Source: Anaerolineaceae bacterium (GTDB lineage Bacteria > Chloroflexota > Anaerolineae > Aggregatilineales > Phototrophicaceae). Taken from it: DNA of 64,000 bases. Below are positions 41,801 through 48,703 of the stretch, in pieces. The translations under genes were made by a program, and so were the position numbers. The stretch covers positions 1 through 64,000 of the forward strand of contig REDR01000043.1 in NCBI GenBank assembly GCA_007693385.1, read 5' to 3'. Position 1 is the stretch's first letter. Each line of letters starts with the position of its first letter. Below the pieces are notes generated by a model that was not told where the DNA came from, did not search any database, and saw only the letters and a program-made list of their open reading frames with translations.

Positions 41801-44188
41801 ACATGGCGTTTGGGCGGCGATTGGCAACGCACGAACATCGACAGTCATTCCGGCGTATTCTCTTTCCATGAAAGCGTCGGTAGTGATACACAAGCGCCGT
41901 CGCACATCAATGACCCGTACACCCGCACCCGTACCGATACGTACAACATCCTTGAGTTGCAGACGATCATCGACATGCGGGCGACGGATGCCACGTTAGA
42001 GCCGACGCTGTACTTCTGGTCGCGCTTCTATGCCCGTTGGAGTGACCGGATGCGCGTTCAGGTATCCTATGAATTGCGGCCTGATGAATATTCTGCGATG
42101 GAAGGGCGTTGTCGTGGTGGCGTGCTGGCGCAATGTTTCGAGCGTGATTGGGGCTGGAGTCGCTGGTACGATGCCAGCACCAGTGCTTCGCAGAACAATT
42201 CGCTGTACGCGAGCTGGGACAGCAACGCTAGTGGTGATCGCCGCACGTTCTCGTGGCAACGCTGGCAAGTTGACCTGACCAGCATCCGCATCAACAACAG
42301 TAATCGCGTGTATCTGGTGCCGCATGACGGCGACCCGGGACGCCGCATCCGCATTCGCTTCCTGTTCGATGCGCTGAGTGGTAACGAGACGGACAAGCGT
42401 GACGGCTGGTATATTGACACGATCACCATTGAACCGCGCCGTAACCTGACCATTGCCCGCATCGCCGATCAGCCGTTCCTCGACGACGCCAACAATATGT
42501 TTAACTGGGTTGGCGAAGGTGGCTGGGGCATTGATCCCTCCGTGAGCTTACGCACGACGGAAGGTATCACCGCGCTCGGTTCGTGGACGGAATCGTGGTG
42601 GGACATGACGCCGGATTGTAACAATAATAATCCGCGTGGGCTTGGGACGGAAGACACGTGTGTAGGGTATCTGTTCGATAATGATGACTTCACTAACGCG
42701 CCATTGACCCGCATCGTATCGCAGGTCAATTACAATATGGGTCAGGGTTCGCCGCGCACGGGTATCCCTAACGACTTCTTCGCCGGACAATGGGTACTCA
42801 ATACGCCACAGGTGGGCGCGGGCTTCGGCATCGAGCCGGGTGAATATCGCTTCACCGCTACTGCTGATGATGGTATGCGGATGCGCTGGCAGGAGATTGA
42901 CGCCGCCGGTAATGTCATCGCTAATCAAGCCGGTTCGTGGAATATCATCAATCGCTGGCAGAATCAGGGCGATACAACCCGTTCCGGCACGGTCAACTTT
43001 GAAGAGGGCAAGCGCTACCGCCTGACGTTGCAGTATTACGAATGGGCGGGCGGGGCGACCATCGTGCTATCCGTCGATCAGGGGAATACTTTCTCCTTCG
43101 CCGATACGCCGCGCTTGACCAGCGACCCCTCGCAACCGGATGAGCCGCCCCTGCGTTACGCGAATTCGTCGTTGATCTCGGATGGTACGTTCGATCTGAG
43201 TAATACCGTCAATCCGGTTCTGGAATACAAGACAGCATATAAGATGCGCTGTGATTCGACGTTGCGCGTCGAAATATCGACGGATGGCGGCTTTAGCTGG
43301 GGACAGAGCAATCTGGGGCGCGGGAGTTTCGACAATCCCAATATCAACAATAACACGCGGCTACCCGACGATCCCTTTGGCTGGCGCGTGGTGCGCCACG
43401 ACCTGTCGGATTATGAAGGACAGGAAATCATGGTGCGCTTCCGGCTTGACCGGCAGAACACGCCACACTTGAATGACCGTAACGGCTGTGGCGATAACCC
43501 GCCAGCCAACACCAGCGGCTACTACATCGGCGCATGGTTGACGGACATCATCATCGCACCGGTGGGCGTGTTGCCACCACCTGATCCGAACGCGCCTGAT
43601 CCTACGCCGGAACCTGAACCAGAGCCTATCGCGTGGTCGTCACAGAATATCGGCTCAGGTCAGACAGGCAACGTCGTTGAGGACAATGGCACGTTCACCA
43701 TAACTACGCTAGGTGGCGACATCTGGGGTAGTACGGATCGCTTCCACTACATGTACACCCCGCTTTCCGGTGATGGTGAGATAATCGCCCGCGTGACTAG
43801 CTTCACTGGCGATAACGGGTGGCGCAAAGCGGGCGTGATGATCCGTGAGACGTTGAACGCCAATTCCACCCACGTGCTGATGGCGGTGACCGGTGGCAAC
43901 GGCAATGGCGTCTCCATGCAGTGGCGGCCCAGTGCTGGTAGCACTATGGACAGTGATCATGCTACTAGCGCGCAGACGATGCCGCATTGGGTGCGGCTGG
44001 TGCGTCAAGGCAATACGTTCACGGCGTATCACTCCAATGATGGCGTGACGTGGACACAGCAACACTCTCGTAATATTACTATGGGGGCGGATGTCTATAT
44101 CGGCATCATGGCGAGTTCTCACAATACGGGCAATTCGGCGGTAGCGACGTTTACCGACGTTGAAGTGATCGGCGACGTTGGCAACTGA
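38891..44188 (+). CDS. giant surface protein with Flp-type prepilin leader, PA14-like modules and DUF1349-like C-terminus
   Basis: A 1765-residue exported protein. I take the ATG at 38891, eight bases after AAGG, over the GTG at 38876. The leader is short and polar, then G26-Q27-S28-L29-V30-E31-Y32 and a hydrophobic helix ALIAVLIGLALGLGLAS, which is the Flp/type IVb prepilin pattern (cleavage after Gly, Glu at +5, Tyr at +6). A Pro/Glu/Asp-rich linker follows (about 85-150). Regions at about 170-330 and 1277-1399 look like PA14 domains (ASDGVRVWLL; ATADDGMRMRW). Four beta-sandwich units end in W/H-x-I-D-D/T-I motifs at about 491, 712, 926 and 1173, and a fifth, looser one near 1544. Residues 1580-1765 resemble DUF1349. 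There is no C-terminal anchor. A pilus-linked or pseudopilin-tethered adhesin or glycan binder is likely. Confidence 0.85.
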   Translation: MKYPDSKQKQQNRSQAETLHGRSVQGQSLVEYALIAVLIGLALGLGLASTQDAVSRVFERTVYSLLGEEPERRDGGGPADFWLTVTWVAENPPEQRRLPTRTLAPASATPTEIPSSGDDNGDNGDNGEPTVEPPTPQPSPTPLDIGHHAPWVDTADNQNWYRLGSPAFLGYSPWFADYYSGTNFNEFIEARPNGDLYGQRARFVLDFPNPIFNAWQTADNAPFADANNQFSARFQRRIYVPPHQDDDTETQPVDLQFNVTASDGVRVWLLPQIGPNEYDSPGCTGCQVINEWTNGLNSVSVPRSVTPGMYMLQVDYYNNGGDAILQLDISTTRNPDDAQITGNADNFTVVDTTSQCNWGLRTTDDSNSLDRLWDKHSQGDLAQNTVCYLELRGFITVPNELPDPVFVFWDVWDLAAGHGAWLEIAEYTALPDAPFALDRDAIQWQRIDIHSGGTRNYNWTRHEVDLSAFSGRNVTFRFAQLTGGANDRLWHIDDIEVKSGTNGEFTAEPIGPDTLFELSSPSDAASFITTGQWQLTGNNTRPGSTCCSWELRPGGAYTGLSTAPTSPNAAGRVQENMRVHYVQIVPMIDTTLSTEDRDGDTGPPVLSFWHAYDVDRYVGLEVQYRAEGSDEWLVVPGAIPDEPAGRLLDVTNNNDNASRDNNIMRPMDVTLQYIVDANGDPIERYHLRFAMLVHGLSPATGHGDFPSVGAGWWIDDIDLHREGDQRFLDYPFYDAAEQGVDNWLATGTWWRTTEESRVGAHSFADSPNGNFQANTGSPNDSLHLMTAHPIDLNNDTPNNLDAALNPDGRAGNTGGMAENPYLTFWHKRFLTDQASIHVEWRRVDEDDTEWKPLWAYRRGMGYHDDWESRTRVNAAWEYTRISLQPILDQLVRPGDADYDPDGDLTADDIHIRFRLENSSTEVDRGWFIDDIRLEEYSETSFRLWSGPSNDFGQGQDVMFNASPDSFGWSNTWRLGGDWQRTNIDSHSGVFSFHESVGSDTQAPSHINDPYTRTRTDTYNILELQTIIDMRATDATLEPTLYFWSRFYARWSDRMRVQVSYELRPDEYSAMEGRCRGGVLAQCFERDWGWSRWYDASTSASQNNSLYASWDSNASGDRRTFSWQRWQVDLTSIRINNSNRVYLVPHDGDPGRRIRIRFLFDALSGNETDKRDGWYIDTITIEPRRNLTIARIADQPFLDDANNMFNWVGEGGWGIDPSVSLRTTEGITALGSWTESWWDMTPDCNNNNPRGLGTEDTCVGYLFDNDDFTNAPLTRIVSQVNYNMGQGSPRTGIPNDFFAGQWVLNTPQVGAGFGIEPGEYRFTATADDGMRMRWQEIDAAGNVIANQAGSWNIINRWQNQGDTTRSGTVNFEEGKRYRLTLQYYEWAGGATIVLSVDQGNTFSFADTPRLTSDPSQPDEPPLRYANSSLISDGTFDLSNTVNPVLEYKTAYKMRCDSTLRVEISTDGGFSWGQSNLGRGSFDNPNINNNTRLPDDPFGWRVVRHDLSDYEGQEIMVRFRLDRQNTPHLNDRNGCGDNPPANTSGYYIGAWLTDIIIAPVGVLPPPDPNAPDPTPEPEPEPIAWSSQNIGSGQTGNVVEDNGTFTITTLGGDIWGSTDRFHYMYTPLSGDGEIIARVTSFTGDNGWRKAGVMIRETLNANSTHVLMAVTGGNGNGVSMQWRPSAGSTMDSDHATSAQTMPHWVRLVRQGNTFTAYHSNDGVTWTQQHSRNITMGADVYIGIMASSHNTGNSAVATFTDVEVIGDVGN

Positions 44189-44229
44189 TCGCCGCCGTCG
44201 GTTGTAACTGGTCGGCATGGCAAGGACTC

Positions 44230-44263
44230 AAAAAGCGCTCATCGGCATGGTGAGCGCTTTTTT
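44230..44263. terminator. terminator after the giant surface-protein gene
   Basis: AAAAAGCGCTCA (44230-44241) pairs with TGAGCGCTTTTT (44251-44262) around a 9-base loop. It has a T-run on the plus strand and A/T symmetry, so it could work in both directions. Confidence 0.85.
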
Positions 44264-44346
44264 AATTAAGCCTATATGGAATCACGCCGCTATGCTTGAT
44301 AAACTGAACGTATCATCACCATAAAACAGTGAGGGACTAACGATCT

Positions 44347-45279
44347 GTGACCGTTCAAGAACGATTGGGTATGTTATTCATTCTGGTTGGGCCGGGCGGC
44401 GTCGGTAAAAATGCGTTGATGGGGCATGTGATGGCGAATATGCCTGACCTGCGCCAGCTTCCCACCGCCACCACGCGAAACCCGCGTGAAAGTGAGCAAC
44501 ACGGCGTCCAACATCTTTTCATCTCAGTAGACGACTTCCGCCAGATGATCGCCAATGACGAGCTTCTGGAACATCAGGAAGTGCATCCGGGCAAGTTCTA
44601 CGGCGTGCCCCGCGCCACAGTAGAAGACGCCATCCAACAAAAACGCGATCTCATCGCCGATATTGAATTCAAAGGGGCGACGATCTTACGGGCGGCGTAC
44701 CCCGAAAACGCACAGGCGGTCTTTATCGCGCCGCCCTCGCTAGAGGCACTGGAAGTCCGTATGCGTGAACGCGGCGACAGCCAGACCGACATCGACAACC
44801 GCTTTGACCGTCTGCCGTCGGAGATGTTCTACGCGCCCACATGCGATCATGTCATCGTCAATGATAACTTTGAGTCGGCCTGCGCCGAATTGCTGGCGAT
44901 TATTCAAGTGATGCGCGGCGAAGTGCCCGCCGTTTCCTTCCCCAAGTACGCGGTTGAATATAGCGTTGAGGTATGGCCGGTGATGGGCACGGAGGCGATA
45001 TTGCCGGTGACGTGTCGTGACCTGCCGCTAGAATCCGCCCTGCGTGATGGCGAGACGCCCGATATGGCCGCCCAGCGCCTGCTAGAAGCGATGTGGCCGC
45101 AATCTATCGACGTGGCAAATCTGTATTATGATGCGCCTAACGGCCTGCCGTCTGTCGATTTTGGTCTGGATGAAGCGATGCAGACCTATCACATTCGCTA
45201 TCGTTATGCGTATCGACTGGAGCCGCAAATACTTGACGCGGACTCGTTTCGGCGGGTGCCGCTTGCGGAAATAGGATAA
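44347..45279 (+). CDS. guanylate-kinase-like protein with extra C-terminal domain
   Basis: A 310-residue protein. Residues 8-200 follow the guanylate kinase fold: LFILVGPGGVGKNALMG, the GMP-binding TATTRNPRESEQHGVQHLF, FYGVPRATVEDA and the LID region MRERGDSQTDIDNRF. The P-loop is GPGGVGKN, with Asn22 where Ser or Thr normally binds magnesium. True Gmk is about 200 residues; here about 110 more residues follow (AVEYSVEVWPVMGTEAILPV onwards) and match nothing I recognise. It may be a divergent kinase or nucleotide sensor and not the housekeeping Gmk. It is 9 bases upstream of ygfZ, so they share an operon. The start is GTG at 44347. Confidence 0.8.
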   Translation: MTVQERLGMLFILVGPGGVGKNALMGHVMANMPDLRQLPTATTRNPRESEQHGVQHLFISVDDFRQMIANDELLEHQEVHPGKFYGVPRATVEDAIQQKRDLIADIEFKGATILRAAYPENAQAVFIAPPSLEALEVRMRERGDSQTDIDNRFDRLPSEMFYAPTCDHVIVNDNFESACAELLAIIQVMRGEVPAVSFPKYAVEYSVEVWPVMGTEAILPVTCRDLPLESALRDGETPDMAAQRLLEAMWPQSIDVANLYYDAPNGLPSVDFGLDEAMQTYHIRYRYAYRLEPQILDADSFRRVPLAEIG

Positions 45280-45288
45280 AGACCGATT

Positions 45289-46362
45289 ATGACGTTACAC
45301 GACATCTACCGTGAGGCCGGTGCGGAACTCGCCAGCGATGGCATCCCGTTGCATTTTGGCGATGTGGCGGGCGAATATCAAGCGGCGTTCAACGGGGCGG
45401 TTCTGCTGGATCGCTCGCATGAAGGCCGCATCGAGCTATCCGGCGCGGATCGCTTCGATCTGCTCAACCGCATGTCTACGAACGACACGCTGAACATGAA
45501 GACGGGCGAAGGCCGCCCGACGATCTTCACCAATGCCACCGCCCGCATTTTAGATCGCGTGCTGGTTTATCATCACCGTCCGGAGCGCCTGTTGATCGTG
45601 ACCGGCGCGGGACGGAATACAGCCGTTGGGCGCTACATACAGTCCAATATCTTCTATGGCGATGATGTGCAGGTACACAACATACAGGGCGCGACGGCGC
45701 AATTTGAGATTCACGGCGCGACGGCTGATGATGTGGCGTCGAAATTCATCGCCGCGTCGAAGTTCATCGACGCGGCGCCCGACGCTGGATCGGACGCGCT
45801 GTATTCAACGACGGTGGACGGCTTCAAAGCCGATTTCATCCGCGTGAAGAAGGCGCTATATGGTGCGGCGTGGCGCGTGATCGTCGGGCAGGGCAACGCG
45901 CCCGCGATGTGGTCGGCGCTACGCGAAGCGGGCGCGACGCCATCCGGCGGGGTTGTCTACAACGCGCACCGCATCCGCGCCGGTCTACCCAGCGTCGGCA
46001 CAGAGCTGACCGAGCGTTATATCCCGTTGGAGTTGGGGCTGTGGGATGAAGTCAGCTTCACGAAGGGCTGTTACACCGGACAGGAAATCATCGCCCGCAT
46101 GGAGAGTCGTGGCAAGCTGGCGAAGATGCTGGTGCGCTTGCAGACGGCGCAAGCGGTGGCGAGCGATACGCCGCTATTCAGCGCGGGCAAGCGTGCGGGC
46201 GAGATCACCAGTAGCGTCATCGCGCCGGATGGCGAATGCTACGCGATGGGCGTGGTCAAGGCGGGCGTGGTCAACGACGGGGCGACCTTACACACCGAAG
46301 ATGCGCCGTCTGCGCCGATTCATATCGGCGATATACTGGGTGTACAACCGCTACATGGCTAA
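45289..46362 (+). CDS. ygfZ: folate-binding protein YgfZ/GcvT family
   Basis: A 357-residue protein of the GcvT fold that uses tetrahydrofolate in Fe-S cluster assembly or repair. The N-terminal LLDRSHEGRIELSGADRFDLL and LNRMSTNDTLNMKTGEG resemble GcvT, and the diagnostic YgfZ motif KGCYTGQEIIAR is at residues 259-270, with Cys261 the conserved cysteine. Length is near that of bacterial YgfZ. It is transcribed with the upstream guanylate-kinase-like gene. The Fe-S enzymes in the window, such as the 2Fe-2S hydroxylase subunit, could be clients in a general sense. Confidence 0.92.
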   Translation: MTLHDIYREAGAELASDGIPLHFGDVAGEYQAAFNGAVLLDRSHEGRIELSGADRFDLLNRMSTNDTLNMKTGEGRPTIFTNATARILDRVLVYHHRPERLLIVTGAGRNTAVGRYIQSNIFYGDDVQVHNIQGATAQFEIHGATADDVASKFIAASKFIDAAPDAGSDALYSTTVDGFKADFIRVKKALYGAAWRVIVGQGNAPAMWSALREAGATPSGGVVYNAHRIRAGLPSVGTELTERYIPLELGLWDEVSFTKGCYTGQEIIARMESRGKLAKMLVRLQTAQAVASDTPLFSAGKRAGEITSSVIAPDGECYAMGVVKAGVVNDGATLHTEDAPSAPIHIGDILGVQPLHG

Positions 46363-46453
46363 TCCCGCAGACGTAAACCGTCGCAGGGTTGCGGCGAAAA
46401 ATCACGTTTGCGTTTATACTAAAGCTATTCGGGTTTCATCCACAGGAGGACTT

Positions 46454-47638
46454 ATGAAATATTGGTCGAAGTTTTTCGGTTTGCTGGCTATCGGGTTCGG
46501 GTTGTTGGGCGGGGTCATCAGCGCTCAGGCCGGAGCAGTCGGAGAAGAGCAACAGGCGGAATTCAGGCCGCCGGTGATGGTGGTCAATACCAGCTTTTTG
46601 AATGTGCGTACCGGGCCGAGTACCGGCTACACGGTGTTAATCACGGTGACCGGCGGCACACAATTGCCGGTGCTGGGTATTGCGCCGGATCGCGTATGGT
46701 ATCAGGTTTCAACGGCGGCGGGAGTCGGGTGGATTAACTCCGAGTTCGCCATCGGGCGCGGCGAATTCCGCAACGTGCCCACCGTTGAAGCGCCGGTGCC
46801 GGTAGCGGTTGGCGTGGATATGGCCGCGCCGGGGACGCCATCGCAGGCCGCCGCTTTCACTGGCGGGCGGGCATGGGGCGCTTCGGTGACGATCACGCAT
46901 CCGGCACGCCTGCAACCGGCGATGAGTTCGCCGTCGCCCGGTCAGGCCAGCGAGAATCCATCGCGCATCTATACGCTGATGTCGTCCGCTTCGAGCGATG
47001 GCTCGGTGTGGTATCAGGTCGATATTCCTGAATTGGGCGCGGTGTGGATCGAAGGATCGAAGGCGCAATTGCGGCCTTACGCCTGCCAGATGACGGCGGT
47101 TGTGATGCTCGGTACGGCACGGCCTAACATGGGCCCGGATGGTTCCGGCACGCTGACCGGTCAGGTGGCATTGCCGCCCGGCGCGGAAGCCTATCTACTG
47201 GATGTACAGGGCATGTTCTTCAAGATCGAGCTAGCCGACGGCAACACCGGCTGGTTACGTCAGGAAGAAGTCGCGGTTCGTTCGGCTTCGGTCACGTCGG
47301 CGTATTGCGCCACCGGCGGCGTTGATAGCGGGATGACTGCCGCGCCGTCCGCTTCAGCAGATGCTCCCAGCGCGGATCGCCCGCCGGGTTCTACCCAACC
47401 GCTTGTCTCGTCAGCGCGGGTGATCGTCAACACGCCGTTCTTGAACATCCGTAGCGGCCCCGGCTCGCAGTTTCCGGTCATCACGTCGGTTCCGGGTGGC
47501 ACGGTATTGGATGTGACCGGCTTTGCGCCGGATGGCGTGTGGTATCGCGTGTCCGGTAGCTTCGGCATGGGCTGGCTGGATAGCAATTTCGCCATCCTGC
47601 GCGGCGATGGTAGCCGCCTGCCCGTCGTCAATCGCTAG
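46454..47638 (+). CDS. secreted SH3b-domain protein
   Basis: A 394-residue exported protein. The longer reading frame overlaps ygfZ in another frame; the true start is the ATG at 46454 after AGGAGGA. Residues 1-27 are a signal peptide (LLAIGFGLLGGVISAQAGA). A first bacterial SH3 domain is at about 42-97 (NTSFLNVRTGPSTGYTVL to VGWINSEFAI), a degenerate middle region of two SH3-like folds at about 130-290, and a last SH3 domain at about 321-390 with near-identical ends (NTPFLNIRSGPGSQFPVI and MGWLDSNFAI). SH3b domains bind cell-wall peptides. There is no enzymatic domain. A -10-like TATACT lies at 46415-46420. Confidence 0.85.
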   Translation: MKYWSKFFGLLAIGFGLLGGVISAQAGAVGEEQQAEFRPPVMVVNTSFLNVRTGPSTGYTVLITVTGGTQLPVLGIAPDRVWYQVSTAAGVGWINSEFAIGRGEFRNVPTVEAPVPVAVGVDMAAPGTPSQAAAFTGGRAWGASVTITHPARLQPAMSSPSPGQASENPSRIYTLMSSASSDGSVWYQVDIPELGAVWIEGSKAQLRPYACQMTAVVMLGTARPNMGPDGSGTLTGQVALPPGAEAYLLDVQGMFFKIELADGNTGWLRQEEVAVRSASVTSAYCATGGVDSGMTAAPSASADAPSADRPPGSTQPLVSSARVIVNTPFLNIRSGPGSQFPVITSVPGGTVLDVTGFAPDGVWYRVSGSFGMGWLDSNFAILRGDGSRLPVVNR

Positions 47639-47692
47639 ATCGTCGGTTACGCTGATCGCAATTCGATAGAATCATAATTTGATAGAAATGAG

Positions 47693-47717
47693 AACCCCGG
47701 CGCATGTCGGGGTTTTT
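47693..47717 (+). terminator. terminator of the SH3b gene
   Basis: AACCCCG (47693-47699) pairs with CGGGGTT (47708-47714) around an 8-base loop, followed by TTTTT. Confidence 0.82.
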
Positions 47718-47765
47718 ATCTGCCCGCGTAAACAGTAGAATATCCCCCGTCCGCGTGGGCGGATA

Positions 47766-47803
47766 GCCGGTACCTGCTAACCCGGCTTGACAACGAAAAC
47801 AGG
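47766..47803 (+). promoter_or_regulatory. preQ1-I riboswitch controlling the queuosine-precursor transporter
   Basis: GCCGG (47766-47770) pairs with CCGGC (47782-47786) to form P1. The loop contains CCTG (47773-47776), which can pair with CAGG (47800-47803), the 5' part of the ribosome site AGGAGA, to form P2. The stretch CTAAC before the 3' strand of P1 ends in C47781, the position of the preQ1-pairing cytosine, and the A-rich link TTGACAACGAAAA joins the two helices. This matches the compact H-type pseudoknot of the preQ1-I class, closely so to the Thermoanaerobacter tengcongensis aptamer. Ligand binding would hide the ribosome site of yhhQ. It lies 10 bases before the ATG. Confidence 0.85.
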
Positions 47804-47813
47804 AGACAATCGC

Positions 47814-48527
47814 ATGACGCAAGTAATCACGCAACCGGAGCGACTCTCGGGGTCGTTCAAGTATCTCGGTTTCATCACTGGCTCAATCGTCGCCGTGCTG
47901 ATTATCAGCAACATTTCCGCGACGAAGCTGGTGCAGATCGGGCCGATCATCACCGATGGCGGCACGCTCCTCTTTCCACTCGCGTATATATTCGGCGACA
48001 TCCTGACGGAAGTTTACGGCTATAAGGCTAGCCGTCGCGTCATCTACACCGCGTTCTTCTGGGTGCTGGTGGCGGCGGTGATGTTTCAGCTTGTCGCGTT
48101 AGCGCCGCCCGCCGAAGAATACGAATTGCAGGAGAGCTTCGTCGCTATTCTGGGGCAGACGCCGCGCATCGTACTCGCCAGCGTGATCGCCTATTTCGCC
48201 GGTGAGTTCATGAATAGTTACGTGCTGGCGAAGATGAAGATATGGACGGGCGGGCGCTCGATCTGGTCGCGGGTGATCGGTAGTACGGTAGTCGGGCAGG
48301 CGCTGGATACGTTCCTGTTCATCACCATCGCTTTCGGCGGTCTGTTCTCGCTGGGGACGATGTGGGCGCTGTTCTGGAGCGTGTATCTGTTGAAAGTGTT
48401 CATCGAAGTGGTGATGACGCCGGTGACGATCCGCGTGGTGATCTGGCTGAAAGCGCGAGAGGGCGTTGACATCTACGATCACGACACGAATTTTAACCCG
48501 TTCGCCATCCGCGAGTTGTTCCGCTAG
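47814..48527 (+). CDS. yhhQ: queuosine precursor transporter
   Basis: A 237-residue integral membrane protein of the VUT/YhhQ family that imports preQ0 or preQ1. The start is the ATG at 47814, seven bases after AGGAGA; the frame upstream is not used. The family marks are FPLAYIFGDILTEVYGYKASRRVIY and the late VVGQALDTFLFITIAF with the KVFIEVVMTPVTIRVVIWLK helix. About six membrane helices are visible. The preQ1-I riboswitch overlapping its ribosome site supports the assignment and shows repression by the transported compound. No other queuosine gene is in the window. Confidence 0.92.
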   Translation: MTQVITQPERLSGSFKYLGFITGSIVAVLIISNISATKLVQIGPIITDGGTLLFPLAYIFGDILTEVYGYKASRRVIYTAFFWVLVAAVMFQLVALAPPAEEYELQESFVAILGQTPRIVLASVIAYFAGEFMNSYVLAKMKIWTGGRSIWSRVIGSTVVGQALDTFLFITIAFGGLFSLGTMWALFWSVYLLKVFIEVVMTPVTIRVVIWLKAREGVDIYDHDTNFNPFAIRELFR

Positions 48528-48551
48528 TCGTCGGGGAATTTCAATATTCCG

Positions 48552-48581
48552 GCGTAGGACGCAATTCATCGCGTCCTACGC
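48552..48581. other. perfect 11-bp hairpin after yhhQ
   Basis: GCGTAGGACGC (48552-48562) and GCGTCCTACGC (48571-48581) are exact inverted copies around an 8-base loop. No T-run follows on either strand, so it is either a T-less terminator or an mRNA 3' stabiliser. Confidence 0.5.
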
Positions 48582-48703
48582 TCGCGACCTTCTGTGATAT
48601 TGTCAATAACCTGAAATACACCCCGATTCATCAACCCGTTTTGCCAGATCATGATAAAATAAATGGCATCAACCAATATCATGTGACAGTATGAGGGGGC
48701 ATT

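Noticed and set aside
46046-46453. Upstream extension of the SH3b reading frame into ygfZ
   Set aside because: The extension is Arg-rich, overlaps ygfZ in another frame and lacks a ribosome site, whereas the ATG at 46454 has AGGAGGA and opens a signal peptide.
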